Assembly: GCA_023388235.1 (NCBI GenBank)
Contig: JAEWGQ010000259.1
Coordinates: 1-11,565, forward strand
Direction: 5' to 3'
DNA from: Actinomycetes bacterium
GTDB lineage: Bacteria; Actinomycetota; Actinomycetes; Actinomycetales; Cellulomonadaceae
Length of the DNA stretch: 11,565 bases
The notes under the pieces are model-generated. The model was not told the DNA's origin. It did not search any database and saw only the letters and a list, made by a program, of their open reading frames with translations. The translations under genes and the position numbers were made by a program. Below, in pieces: positions 1-8,056 of the stretch; the first letter of the stretch is position 1, and the number at the start of each line of letters is the position of its first letter.

Positions 1-1341
1 CGGCCGCGCCCGGCCGCGACGCCGTCCCCGGCCGCCGCCCCGGCGCCGGTCGTCCCCGTGCCCGTCCCGGACGACTCCGCGGAGGCCGCCGCTGCCGCCG
101 CGTTCGGCCGGGTCGACGAGGACGGGACCGTGTACGTCCGCGAGGCCGCCGGCGAGCGTGCCGTGGGCCAGTTCCCCGGCGCGACCGCCGAGGAGGCGCT
201 CGGCCTGTACGTGCGCCGGTACCTGGACCTGCAGGCGAAGGTCGCCGTGTTCGAGGCGCGCCTCGCCGCGACGGACCTCGCGGTCAAGGAGATCGACCAG
301 ACGCTCGCGCGCCTGACGGAGGAGACCGCCGAGCCGGCCGCCGTGGGCGACCTGGACGCGCTGCGCGCCCGGCTGGACGGTCTGCGGGCCGTGGCGGCCG
401 AGCGCCGGGCCGTGGTGGAGGCCGAGCGCGCCGCCGCCCGGCAGGCCGCGCTCGCCGCTCGCACGCAGATCGTCGAGCGGGCCGAGAAGATCGCCTCGAC
501 CGACCCGGCGCGCATGCAGTGGCGCCCGGCGGGCGAGCAGCTCCGCGCCCTGCTCGACGAGTGGAAGGAGGCGCAGCGCTCCGGCCCGCGCGTCGACCGC
601 TCCTCCGAGGAGGCGCTGTGGAAGCGGTTCAGCCACGCGCGCACGACCTTCGACCGGGAGCGACGGCACTACTTCGCCGAGCTCGAGTCCCGCAACGCGG
701 GCGCGAAGGCCACCAAGGAGGAGATCGTCCGCGAGGCCGAGCGCCTGCAGACGAGCACCGACTGGGGCGCGACCGCGGGTGCGTACCGCGACCTGATGGC
801 CCGCTGGAAGGCCGCGGGCCGTGCGGCCCGCCAGGACGACGACGCGCTGTGGGCCCGGTTCCGGGCGGCGCAGGACGCGTTCTTCCAGGCGCGGGACGAG
901 CTCAACGCCGCCACCGACCGCGAGTTCCGCGCGAACCTCGAGGTCAAGGAGGCGCTCCTGGTCGAGGCCGAGGCCATCGACCCGGCCGCGGGCCTGGGCA
1001 AGGCGAAGGCCGCGCTGCGGTCCGTCCAGGACCGCTGGGAGGCCGCGGGCAAGGTCCCGCGCGCCGACATCCAGCGCGTCGAGGCCCGCCTGCGCGCGGT
1101 CGAGGCGAAGGTCCGGGTCGCCGACCAGGCGGAGTGGCGCCGCACGAACCCCGAGACGCGCGCCCGCGCGGAGGGGGCGGCCGCCCAGCTCGAGCAGGCC
1201 ATCGCGCAGCTCGAGGCGGAGCTGGAGCGCGCGAAGGCCGGCGGCGACAGCCGGAAGGTCGCCGAGGCGCAGGCCGCGCTCGACGCCCGGCGCGCCTGGC
1301 TGGAGCAGGTGCAGCGCGCCGCGCAGGAGTCGCGCGGCTGA
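1..1341 (+). CDS. DUF349 domain coiled-coil protein, 5'-truncated by the window edge
   Basis: The frame is open from the first base. A GTG at 58 could start a 427-residue protein, but the 19 codons before it are also in frame and encode a Pro/Ala-rich stretch like the disordered N-termini of actinobacterial DUF349 proteins, so I treat the gene as entering from the left. Numbering from GTG58, a short conserved region lies at about 15-50. Residues about 55-140 are helical and rich in Ala, Glu and Arg. Three DUF349-like units follow at about 150-215, 220-290 and 295-350, each marked by a W-rich motif such as DEWKEA, ARWKAAGRA or DRWEAAGK, two of them followed by LWKRF or LWARF. A charged coiled coil spans about 370-420. 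No catalytic residues or membrane segments are visible. The family has no firmly established biochemical role, though its position convergent to relA is common in actinobacteria. Stop TGA at 1339-1341. Confidence 0.88.
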   Translation, partial: RPRPAATPSPAAAPAPVVPVPVPDDSAEAAAAAAFGRVDEDGTVYVREAAGERAVGQFPGATAEEALGLYVRRYLDLQAKVAVFEARLAATDLAVKEIDQTLARLTEETAEPAAVGDLDALRARLDGLRAVAAERRAVVEAERAAARQAALAARTQIVERAEKIASTDPARMQWRPAGEQLRALLDEWKEAQRSGPRVDRSSEEALWKRFSHARTTFDRERRHYFAELESRNAGAKATKEEIVREAERLQTSTDWGATAGAYRDLMARWKAAGRAARQDDDALWARFRAAQDAFFQARDELNAATDREFRANLEVKEALLVEAEAIDPAAGLGKAKAALRSVQDRWEAAGKVPRADIQRVEARLRAVEAKVRVADQAEWRRTNPETRARAEGAAAQLEQAIAQLEAELERAKAGGDSRKVAEAQAALDARRAWLEQVQRAAQESRG

Positions 1342-1351
1342 CGTCCGTCCA

Positions 1352-1399
1352 CAGGGTGCCGGTCGCCGCTCGACCTCGGTCGCGGCGACCGGCATCCTG
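1352..1399 (+). terminator. Long GC hairpin after the DUF349 gene
   Basis: Bases 1352-1369 pair with 1382-1399 as an 18-bp stem with a single G-T wobble (1356/1395) and a 12-nt loop. It begins 11 nt after the DUF349 stop codon and has no T-tract, as is usual for actinobacterial terminators. It ends only 6 nt before the GTG of the next gene, so it could also control that gene's translation by occupying the upstream mRNA. The structure is seen directly in the sequence; the terminator role is inferred. Confidence 0.75.
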
Positions 1400-1405
1400 C
1401 GTCGG

Positions 1406-1969
1406 GTGACCCCCACCCGCTCCCCCGGTCCTGCCGGTCTGCTCGTGCACCGGGCCGACCTCGGCGACGTCGCCTGGCAGGTGCTGCTGCGCGACGGCCA
1501 CGTGACCCGGCTGCTCGACGACGTCGGGCTGCCCGCCGCCGTGCCCGCGACGCCGGTGCTGCGGGCCGCCGCTCTCGCGCCGGGCGTGCCGGCCCGGGAG
1601 GCCGTCGCGCGGTCGAGCGCGGTGTGGGTGCACCTGGGCGGTCCCGCACCGGTCCGCCCGGTGACGACCGCCGTCCCCGGTCACGAGGTCCGCGACGTGG
1701 TCCGGCTCGCCGGCGTCCGCGTCACCACGCCGCGCCGCACCGCCCGGGACGTCCTGGCGCTCGACCCGCCCGACGTCGCCCGGGCCCTCGTGCTCCGGCT
1801 CGTCGCGGAGGCGGGCGTGGACCTCGCGCACGTGCACGCCGACCTCACGGCGGCGGCGGCGCGGCGGGGCGTCCGGCGGGCGCTGGCCCTGCTGCGCGAC
1901 CTGCGCGCGGGGGCCGGTCAGGCGTCGACGGGGGGCTGCTCCGCGGCCTTGGCGCCCGTGATGCGGTAG
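1406..1969 (+). CDS. Small protein resembling AbiEi-type antitoxin / regulator
   Basis: Encodes 187 residues from GTG1406. A second in-frame GTG at 1445 is possible, and neither has a good ribosome binding site because the preceding hairpin fills the space. The protein has features I associate with the actinobacterial AbiEi-like family: an [15 protein letters not shown] segment (66-80, resembling the usual SHRSAAWLHG motif), a [15 protein letters not shown] segment (103-117, resembling the GV-VTSPARTALDLA motif), and a final [15 protein letters not shown] helix (153-167). In type IV toxin-antitoxin systems AbiEi is a winged-helix antitoxin and repressor for the nucleotidyltransferase toxin AbiEii. 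No AbiEii-like gene lies beside it, so it may be an orphan regulator with another role. The N-terminal half is short for a full winged helix. The last 17 codons read antisense to the end of relA. The gene is fairly secure by codon use, but the family call is tentative. Confidence 0.6.
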   Translation: MTPTRSPGPAGLLVHRADLGDVAWQVLLRDGHVTRLLDDVGLPAAVPATPVLRAAALAPGVPAREAVARSSAVWVHLGGPAPVRPVTTAVPGHEVRDVVRLAGVRVTTPRRTARDVLALDPPDVARALVLRLVAEAGVDLAHVHADLTAAAARRGVRRALALLRDLRAGAGQASTGGCSAALAPVMR

Positions 1970-4251
1970 ACGTCGAACACGCCCTCGACCTTGCGCACCG
2001 CGGACAGCACGGACGCGAGGTGCGACGGCTCCGCCATCTCGAACACGAACCGGGACTGCGCGACCCGGTCGCGGGTGGTGGAGACCGACGCCGACAGGAT
2101 GTTGACGTGGTGGTCGGACAGCACCCGGGTGACGTCGGACAGCAGCCGGTTCCGGTCGAGCGCCTCCACCTGGATCTGCACGAGGAACAGGGCGGAGCTG
2201 CCCTGGCTCCACTCGACCTCCACCATGCGCTCCGGCTGCATCTTGAGCTGGGCGACGTTGATGCAGTCGGACCGGTGCACGCTCACGCCCTGGCCGCGCG
2301 TGACGAACCCGATGATGTCGTCGCCGGGCACGGGGGTGCAGCACTTCGCGAGCTTCACCCAGATGTCGTCGACGCCCTTGACCACGACGCCGGGGTCGCC
2401 GGTGCGCACCCGGCGCGCCGTCTGGCCCGGGCGGGCGACCTCGGCGATGTCCTCCTCCGCGCCCGTCTCGCCGCCCATGGCGTGCACGAGCCGCTGGACG
2501 ACGGTGGCCGCGGACACCTGGCCCTCGCCGATCGCGGCGTACAGCGCGGACACGTCGGCGTACCGCATCTCGTTCGCCAGGGCGACGAGCGACTCGTGGG
2601 ACAGCAGGCGCTGGATCGGCAGGTTCTGCTTGCGCATCGCCTTGGCGATGGCGTCCTTGCCGTGCTCGATCGCCTCCTCGCGCCGCTCCTTGGTGAACCA
2701 CTGGCGGATCTTGTTGCGGGCGCGCGGGCTGGTGACGAACCCGAGCCAGTCGCGCGACGGCCCGGCGGTCTCCGACTTCGAGGTGAAGACCTCGACGACG
2801 TCGCCGTTCTCCAGCGTGGAGTCCAGCGGAACCAGGCGGCCGTTGACGCGGGCGCCCATCGTCCGGTGCCCGACCTCCGTGTGCACCGCGTACGCGAAGT
2901 CGACGGGGGTGGCGCCGGCGGGCAGCGCCATGACGTCGCCCTTCGGCGTGAAGACGTACACCTCGCCGTCGGCGATCTCGAACCGCAGCGAGTCCAGGAA
3001 CTCCGAGGGGTCCGCGGTCTCCTTCTGCCAGTCGACGAGCTGGCGCAGCCACGCCATGTCGTTGCCGTCGGTGTCCGTGCCGCCGGCGTTCTTGGCGTTC
3101 TCCTTGTACTTCCAGTGCGCCGCGACGCCGTACTCCGCCCGGCGGTGCATGTCGTGCGTGCGGATCTGGATCTCCACGGGCTTGCCGCCGGGACCGATCA
3201 CCGTCGTGTGCAGCGACTGGTACAGGTTGAACTTCGGCATCGCGATGTAGTCCTTGAACCGGCCGGGGACCGGGTTCCACCGCGCGTGCAGGGCGCCGAG
3301 CGCCGCGTAGCAGTCGCGCACCGTGTCGACCAGGACGCGCACGCCCACCAGGTCGTAGATGTCGGCGAAGTCGCGGCCGCGGACGATCATCTTCTGGTAG
3401 ATCGAGTAGTAGTGCTTCGGCCGGCCGGTGACGGTGGCCTTGATCTTCGCGCTGCGCAGGTCGGCGCCGACCTGCTCGCGCACGACCGCGAGGTACTCCT
3501 CGCGGGCGGGGGCGCGCTCGGCCACCAGGTGCACGATCTCGTCGTACACCTTCGGGTAGAGCGTCTGGAAGGACAGGTCCTCCAGCTCCCACTTGATCGT
3601 GTTCATGCCCAGCCGGTGGGCCAGCGGGGCGTAGATCTCCAGCGTCTCGCGGGCCTTCTTCTCGGCCGACGCCGCCGGCACGAACTTCCAGGTGCGGGCG
3701 TTGTGCAGCCGGTCGGCGAGCTTGATGACGAGCACCCGGATGTCGCGCGACATCGCGACGACCATCTTGCGCACCGTCTCGGCCTGCGCCGCGTCGCCGT
3801 AGGTGACCTTGTCGAGCTTGGTCACGCCGTCGACGAGCATCGCGATCTCGGGCCCGTACTCGGCGCGCAGCTGCTCCAGCGAGTACGCGGTGTCCTCGAC
3901 CGTGTCGTGCAGCAGCGCCGCGGCGAGCGTCGGCGGCGTCATGCCGAGCTCGGCCAGGATCGTCGCGACCGCGACCGGGTGCGTGATGTACGGGTCGCCG
4001 CTCTTGCGCAGCTGCCCGCGGTGCGCCTGCTCCGCGGTCGCGTAGGCGCGCTCGAGCAGGCCCAGGTCGGCCTTGGGGTGGTTGGTCCGGACGGCCTGCA
4101 GCAGCGGCTCGATCACCGGCGACTGGCCGCCCACCGCGCGTCCCTGCCCGAACCGCGCCAGGCGCGAGCGCACCCGGCTCGTGGAACCCGTGCTCGCGGG
4201 CGCCTCCGGCCGCGAGCCACCGGGAGCCGAGGTCCGGACCTGGTCCGCCAT
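1918..4251 (-). CDS. relA: Bifunctional (p)ppGpp synthetase/hydrolase Rel
   Basis: Encodes 777 residues, the usual length for long RSH enzymes. It transfers pyrophosphate from ATP to GDP or GTP to make (p)ppGpp, and hydrolyses it, acting in the cytosol and at the ribosome. The N-terminal HD hydrolase (about 65-215) keeps H77, the LLHDTVED motif (113-120) and LADRLHN (178-184), so hydrolysis should be intact. The synthetase (about 255-385) has [14 protein letters not shown] (275-288), YQSLHTT (344-350) and VEIQIRT (359-365). Its RFKD motif (331-334) is the RXKD type of bifunctional Rel rather than the EXDD of monofunctional RelA. TGS lies at about 431-491, a helical domain follows to about 600, the conserved-cysteine domain has C637, C638 and C663, and an ACT domain spans about 688-766. 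ATG4251 is chosen because AGGAGG sits 5 nt upstream. It has its own promoter and lies downstream of the apt terminator. Its 3' end overlaps the convergent plus-strand gene by 52 bp. Confidence 0.97.
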   Translation of the reverse strand: MADQVRTSAPGGSRPEAPASTGSTSRVRSRLARFGQGRAVGGQSPVIEPLLQAVRTNHPKADLGLLERAYATAEQAHRGQLRKSGDPYITHPVAVATILAELGMTPPTLAAALLHDTVEDTAYSLEQLRAEYGPEIAMLVDGVTKLDKVTYGDAAQAETVRKMVVAMSRDIRVLVIKLADRLHNARTWKFVPAASAEKKARETLEIYAPLAHRLGMNTIKWELEDLSFQTLYPKVYDEIVHLVAERAPAREEYLAVVREQVGADLRSAKIKATVTGRPKHYYSIYQKMIVRGRDFADIYDLVGVRVLVDTVRDCYAALGALHARWNPVPGRFKDYIAMPKFNLYQSLHTTVIGPGGKPVEIQIRTHDMHRRAEYGVAAHWKYKENAKNAGGTDTDGNDMAWLRQLVDWQKETADPSEFLDSLRFEIADGEVYVFTPKGDVMALPAGATPVDFAYAVHTEVGHRTMGARVNGRLVPLDSTLENGDVVEVFTSKSETAGPSRDWLGFVTSPRARNKIRQWFTKERREEAIEHGKDAIAKAMRKQNLPIQRLLSHESLVALANEMRYADVSALYAAIGEGQVSAATVVQRLVHAMGGETGAEEDIAEVARPGQTARRVRTGDPGVVVKGVDDIWVKLAKCCTPVPGDDIIGFVTRGQGVSVHRSDCINVAQLKMQPERMVEVEWSQGSSALFLVQIQVEALDRNRLLSDVTRVLSDHHVNILSASVSTTRDRVAQSRFVFEMAEPSHLASVLSAVRKVEGVFDVYRITGAKAAEQPPVDA

Positions 4252-4256
4252 GCGCG

Positions 4257-4262
4257 CCTCCT
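4257..4262 (-). promoter_or_regulatory. Ribosome binding site of relA
   Basis: A perfect AGGAGG on the minus strand ends 5 nt before ATG4251. It decides the relA start: the frame is open back to a possible start at 4347, but that would add 32 residues without family resemblance and would begin inside the apt terminator hairpin. Confidence 0.85.
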
Positions 4263-4296
4263 GACCTGCCGGGTCACCCCGGGCTGGTGCCACCGT

Positions 4297-4313
4297 CCGC
4301 CGGGGACCGGCGG
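4297..4313 (-). other. Hairpin in the relA leader
   Basis: CCGCCGG (4297-4303) pairs perfectly with CCGGCGG (4307-4313) around a 3-nt loop. It lies between the proposed relA promoter and its ribosome binding site, so it would be in the untranslated leader. Any regulatory role is inference; short GC hairpins are common in DNA of this composition. Confidence 0.4.
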
Positions 4314-4334
4314 CACGGACCGTTGATCCGCACG

Positions 4335-4340
4335 ATTCTA
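4335..4340 (-). promoter_or_regulatory. Candidate -10 element for relA
   Basis: TAGAAT on the minus strand is a good match to the TANNNT housekeeping -10 element and stands out in GC-rich DNA. It lies 84 nt upstream of the relA ATG. The region 17-18 nt further upstream is GC-rich, with no convincing -35 hexamer, and falls within the apt terminator stem. Transcription would start near 4328, leaving a leader of about 77 nt. Confidence 0.5.
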
Positions 4341-4352
4341 CGGCCACGCAGG

Positions 4353-4387
4353 CAGGCCGCCGTCCGGGGGTCCGGGACGGCGGCCTG
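4353..4387 (-). terminator. Rho-independent-like terminator of the secD-secF-apt cluster
   Basis: A perfect 13-bp stem (4353-4365 with 4375-4387) encloses a 9-nt loop and begins 11 nt after the apt stop codon. No T-tract follows, which is normal in high-GC actinobacteria. It separates the Sec/apt cluster from relA, in agreement with a separate relA promoter just beyond it. Confidence 0.8.
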
Positions 4388-4398
4388 GGACGCGTCGG

Positions 4399-4953
4399 TC
4401 AGGCGACCTCGAGCAGCGCGTCCACGTGGTGCCCGGCCAGCCGCGAGCGGCCCGGCAGGAACGTGAGGTCCATGAGGAACGACAGGCCGACGACCTCGGC
4501 GCCGCACTCCTGCAGCAGCTCGACCGTCGCCGCGGCGGTGCCGCCGGTGGCCAGCACGTCGTCGACCACGAGCACCCGCGAGCCGGCCGGCACCGTGAAC
4601 GGGTGCAGCTCGACCGACGCCGCGCCGTACTCCAGCGCGTAGTCGCGCCGGGCGGTCGGCCCGGGCAGCTTGCCCGCCTTGCGGACCGGGAGGAACCCGG
4701 CGCCGAGCTCGCGCGCCACCGGGGCGGCGAGGATGAACCCGCGGGCCTCCATGCCGGCGACCAGGTCGACCGGCCCGGGCACGCGCGCCGCCATCTCCCG
4801 GACGACCGCGCCGAACGCGGGGCCGTCGGCGAGCAGCGGGGTGATGTCCTTGAACACGACGCCCGGGGTCGGGTAGTCCGGCACGCTGCGCACCAGCGCG
4901 TCGATCCGCTCGATCAGGGCCGCCCCCGTCAGGGGTGCCTCCTGCGCGGTCAT
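4399..4953 (-). CDS. apt: Adenine phosphoribosyltransferase
   Basis: Encodes 184 residues, slightly longer than the roughly 170-180 usual for the family. It converts adenine and PRPP to AMP and pyrophosphate in purine salvage, in the cytosol. The PRPP-binding loop VLVVDDVLATGGTA is at 127-140. The N-terminal PDYPTPGVVFKDITPLL segment (25-41), the VAGMEARGFILAAPVA core (65-80) and the flexible-loop region RKAGKLPG (91-98) are all as expected. The ATG at 4953-4951 overlaps the secF TGA as ATGA, so translation is probably coupled to secF. It also has its own GGAAGG 7 nt upstream (4961-4966). In actinobacteria apt commonly sits between secF and relA. A strong terminator follows it. Confidence 0.96.
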   Translation of the reverse strand: MTAQEAPLTGAALIERIDALVRSVPDYPTPGVVFKDITPLLADGPAFGAVVREMAARVPGPVDLVAGMEARGFILAAPVARELGAGFLPVRKAGKLPGPTARRDYALEYGAASVELHPFTVPAGSRVLVVDDVLATGGTAAATVELLQECGAEVVGLSFLMDLTFLPGRSRLAGHHVDALLEVA

Positions 4954-6056
4954 CGTCGTCCCTTCCGCCGCGGCTGGGCCGCGGGTCCCTGGTGCCCGCC
5001 GGGGCGGGTCTGACCGGTGTACCGCGCGACGGCCACGGGCTCGGCCGCGGCCTCGCCCTCCGCCGGGAGCACGCCCGCGGCACGGGCGCGCGCCGCGAGC
5101 ACCTTCGCGGTGTGCTCCCGGATCGGACGCTCGCGCACCCGCAGCGCGACCTCGAGCGGCGTCGCGAGGAACACCGAGGAGAACGCGCCGACGATCATGC
5201 CGACGAACAGCGCGAGCGCGATGTCCCGCAGCGTGCCCGCCCCGAGGACGAACGCGCCGATGAACAGGATGCCCGCGACCGGCAGCAGCGCGACCACGGA
5301 GGTGTTGATGGACCGCACGAGCGTCTGGTTCACCGCGAGGTTCGCGCGCTCGGCGTACGTCGCGCGCGTCTGGTCGAGCACGCCCTGCGTGTTCTCCCGG
5401 ACCTTGTCGAACACCACGACCGTGTCGTAGATCGAGTACGCGAGGATCGTGAGGAAGCCGATGACCGTCGCCGGCGTGACCTCCCAGCCGACCGCGGCGT
5501 ACACGCCGACCGTGACGATCAGGTCGTGGAACAGCGCGATGATCGCCGCGACGGCCATCCGCCAGTTCCGGAAGTACACCGACAGCACGATCATGACGAG
5601 CACGAGGAACACGACGAGGCTCTGCACGGCCTTGCCGGACACGTCCTTGCCCCAGGTCGGGCCGATGTACGAGCTCGCGACCTCGTCCTCCGAGACGCCG
5701 TAGGCCTGCTGGAGGCCGGTGCGCACCTGCTCCACCTGGTCGTTCGTGAGCTCGGTGGTCTGGATCCGGATCGCGGACGAGCCGACGTTCGTGACGCGCG
5801 GGACCTCGTCCGGGGCCACGGCGGCCACGGCGTCGATCGCGGGCTGCTGGTCCGTGGTCGAGGCGTCGGAGACGGTGAACTCCGAGCCGCCGCGGAACTC
5901 GATGCCCGGCTGCAGGCCCGGCTTCACCAGGAAGATCGCGGACAGCACCACGAGGATGCCGGCGATCGAGAACCACAGCCGGCGCTTGCCGACGATGTCG
6001 TACGACCGGCGCCCGGTGTACAGGTCGTTGCCCCACTGGGCGAAGTTGACGGCCAT
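4950..6056 (-). CDS. secF: Protein translocase subunit SecF
   Basis: Encodes 368 residues. It pairs with SecD as an RND-type complex in the cytoplasmic membrane that uses the proton gradient to help release exported proteins from SecYEG. TM1 is at about 26-44, followed by the outer domain (45-140) with the GIEFRGGSEF motif (51-60). Five more membrane helices lie at about 142-160, 166-190, 195-217, 252-272 and 277-300. The signature YSIYDTVVVFDKVREN is at 207-222. The cytosolic tail (about 305-368) is long, basic and Pro/Gly-rich. ATG6056 shares one base with the secD stop (TGATG), and the secF stop overlaps the apt start, so the three genes form one translationally coupled unit. M. tuberculosis has an extra gene between secF and apt; none is present here. 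Confidence 0.96.
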   Translation of the reverse strand: MAVNFAQWGNDLYTGRRSYDIVGKRRLWFSIAGILVVLSAIFLVKPGLQPGIEFRGGSEFTVSDASTTDQQPAIDAVAAVAPDEVPRVTNVGSSAIRIQTTELTNDQVEQVRTGLQQAYGVSEDEVASSYIGPTWGKDVSGKAVQSLVVFLVLVMIVLSVYFRNWRMAVAAIIALFHDLIVTVGVYAAVGWEVTPATVIGFLTILAYSIYDTVVVFDKVRENTQGVLDQTRATYAERANLAVNQTLVRSINTSVVALLPVAGILFIGAFVLGAGTLRDIALALFVGMIVGAFSSVFLATPLEVALRVRERPIREHTAKVLAARARAAGVLPAEGEAAAEPVAVARYTGQTRPGGHQGPAAQPRRKGRR

Positions 6057-7957
6057 CAGGCCTCGCTCCCCTCGGTGCGTCGCGCGGCGTCCTCGGGGGT
6101 CGTGCCGTCGTCGGGTGGTCCGGTCTGCGCCGCGGCCCGGGCGGCGGCGCGGCGCTCCGCGATGGTCCCGCCAGCGGCCGGGGGCGTCGCCACGAGCGTG
6201 GACGTCGGGACGTCCGGGCCCGCCGGCGCCTCGGCGTCCGCGCGGCTGCCGGTGACGACGCGGCCGCGGCCCACGTACCGGGTCCCGCCCGACGCGCCGA
6301 GCCGGCGCGGGTCCAGGCCCGACAGCGGGTGGCCGCTGCCGAAGAACCGCGTCTTCGCGATGAGCAGCATGACCGGGTGCGTGAAGGTGAAGACGATCAG
6401 CAGGTCGAGCAGCGTCGTCAGCCCCAGGGTGAACGCGAACCCGCGCACCGAGCCGACCGCCAGGAAGTACAGGACGATCGCCGCGAGGAAGTTGACGGCG
6501 TCGGACGCCAGGATGGTGCGGCGCGCCCGCTCCCAGCCGCGGTCGACGGCGGCGACCAGGGTCCGGCCCTCGCGCAGCTCGTCGCGGATGCGCTCGAAGT
6601 ACACGATGAACGAGTCCGCCGTGATGCCGATCGCGACGATCAACCCGGCGACGCCGGGCAGCGACAGGCGGTACCCCTGCGTCCACGACAGCAGCGTGAT
6701 CGTGCCGTACGTCAGCACCGCCGCGATGACCAGCGACGCCACCGTCACCAGGCCGAGGGCCCGGTACTGGAACAGCGAGTACACGACGACCAGCAGCAGG
6801 CCGATGAGCCCGGCGATCAGGCCCTTCTCGAGCTGCTCGGAGCCGAGCGTCGCGGAGATCTGCTCCTCGCTCTGCACCTCGAAGGTCAGCGGCAGCGCGC
6901 CGAACTTCAGCTGGTTCGCGAGCGAGGTGGCGCTGTCGCGCGTGAACGAGCCGGAGATCTCGGCCTTGCCGTCGGAGATGACCACGCCCGGCTTCAGCGA
7001 CGGCGCCGAGATCACGAGGCCGTCGAGCACGATGCCGAACTGGTTCTGCGGCGCCGCGAGGCCCTGCAGCCGCTCGGTCACCTGCGCGAACGCCTTCGTG
7101 CCGGTGCGGTCGAACTCCAGGTTGACGACCCACGTGTTGGTGACGGCGCCGTTCTGGTTCACCTGCAGGCCGGAGGACGCGTTCGCGATGTGCGTGCCCT
7201 CGATCTCGACCGGGCCGAGCACGTACTTGACGGTGCCCTCCGGGTCGCAGGTCACCAGGGCCTTGTCGGGGTCGCCCGACTGGCCGCCGGTGAGGTTCGC
7301 CGGGTCGGTGCAGTCGAGCTCGTCGAACCGCGCCTGCACGGCCGGGGTGATGTAGTACGCGGCGTCGCTGGCGGAGTCGGCCGCGGCCTTCGTCGGCTCG
7401 TCGGACGGCTCCGTCGTGGCGGTGTCACCCGCGGTGGCGCCGGCGGCGGGGTCCGTGGCGGCATCCGTCGGGGCGGCGGCGTCGTCGGTGGGCGCCGGGG
7501 TCGCTCCGTCGGTCGCGGCGCCGTCGGTGCCCTCGGCACCCGTGGCCGTCTCCGTCGGCGCGGGGCCCGCGTAGGTCAGCACCGGACGGAACTCCATCTG
7601 GGCGGACGTGCGGACCAGGTCGAGGGTCTCCTCGCTCGGCCGGCCGGGCAGCGCGACGACGATGTTCGACCCGCCCTGGCTCGTGATCTCGGCCTCGGCG
7701 ACGCCCGACGAGTCGACGCGCTGCCGGATGACCTGGATCGCCTGGTCGATCGTCTCCTGCGTGACGCTCGACCGGTCGTCGGTGACCGGCGCGAGGATCA
7801 GCTGGGTGCCGCCCTCCAGGTCGAGCGCCAGCTTCGGCGTCCAGCTCGCGTCCGACCACTTGTTCCCGGCGAACACCGTCGCGAAGACGGCGACGACCAG
7901 GACGGCCAGCGTGATGAGCGTGCGCGCCGGGTGCCGGCGGCGGGTGGGAGGGGCCAA
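6056..7957 (-). CDS. secD: Protein translocase subunit SecD
   Basis: Encodes 633 residues and is the larger partner of SecF in the proton-driven accessory complex of the Sec translocon. TM1 is at about 12-30. The external P1 region begins with LALDLEGGTQL (43-53) and includes FGIVLDGLVISAP (307-319). Five further membrane helices lie between about 378 and 536, with the conserved AIGITADSFIVYFERIRDE region at 442-460, including D448. Residues about 129-199 are a low-complexity insert of Ala, Thr, Asp and Pro in the external domain, followed by two cysteines (C216, C237) that could form a disulfide. The cytosolic tail from about 540 is disordered and ends Ala/Arg/Asp-rich. The start is TTG7957; no ATG or GTG is in frame upstream, and only a weak purine-rich tract precedes it. 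Confidence 0.95.
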   Translation of the reverse strand: MAPPTRRRHPARTLITLAVLVVAVFATVFAGNKWSDASWTPKLALDLEGGTQLILAPVTDDRSSVTQETIDQAIQVIRQRVDSSGVAEAEITSQGGSNIVVALPGRPSEETLDLVRTSAQMEFRPVLTYAGPAPTETATGAEGTDGAATDGATPAPTDDAAAPTDAATDPAAGATAGDTATTEPSDEPTKAAADSASDAAYYITPAVQARFDELDCTDPANLTGGQSGDPDKALVTCDPEGTVKYVLGPVEIEGTHIANASSGLQVNQNGAVTNTWVVNLEFDRTGTKAFAQVTERLQGLAAPQNQFGIVLDGLVISAPSLKPGVVISDGKAEISGSFTRDSATSLANQLKFGALPLTFEVQSEEQISATLGSEQLEKGLIAGLIGLLLVVVYSLFQYRALGLVTVASLVIAAVLTYGTITLLSWTQGYRLSLPGVAGLIVAIGITADSFIVYFERIRDELREGRTLVAAVDRGWERARRTILASDAVNFLAAIVLYFLAVGSVRGFAFTLGLTTLLDLLIVFTFTHPVMLLIAKTRFFGSGHPLSGLDPRRLGASGGTRYVGRGRVVTGSRADAEAPAGPDVPTSTLVATPPAAGGTIAERRAAARAAAQTGPPDDGTTPEDAARRTEGSEA

Positions 7958-7978
7958 CGGATCTTCTTCTCTCGTGCG

Positions 7979-8007
7979 CGTACCGCCCGCGGGGTGCGGG
8001 CGGTACG
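7979..8007 (-). other. Hairpin between yajC and secD (proximal to secD)
   Basis: A perfect 12-bp stem (7979-7990 with 7996-8007) closes a 5-nt loop. It lies 50 nt after the yajC stop and 21 nt before the secD TTG. It may be a partial terminator, attenuator or mRNA-stabilising structure between yajC and secD. The structure is seen; the role is inferred. Confidence 0.6.
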
Positions 8008-8024
8008 GGTGGTGGGCGCCCGCG

Positions 8025-8043
8025 CCCGGGGTCCAGCCCCGGG
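8025..8043 (-). terminator. Hairpin just after yajC
   Basis: CCCGGGG (8025-8031) pairs perfectly with CCCCGGG (8037-8043) around a 5-nt loop, starting 13 nt after the yajC stop codon. Together with the next hairpin it forms a tandem pair that could end part of the yajC transcripts. There is no T-tract. A terminator is inferred. Confidence 0.45.
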
Positions 8044-8056
8044 GCGGGCCCGTCGA

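Noticed and set aside
944..3592. Long minus-strand open frame in another phase across relA and the DUF349 gene
   Set aside because: Shifted-frame shadow with Arg/Pro/Gly/Ala low complexity; the real genes occupy both parts in other frames.
1624..4326. Long plus-strand open frame opposite relA
   Set aside because: It is antisense to a fully convincing Rel protein, has no family motifs, and is made of Arg/His/Asp/Val-rich text typical of the complement of high-GC coding DNA.
4252..4347. Longer relA start at 4347
   Set aside because: The added 32 residues lack conservation and the start would lie in the apt terminator hairpin; AGGAGG supports ATG4251.
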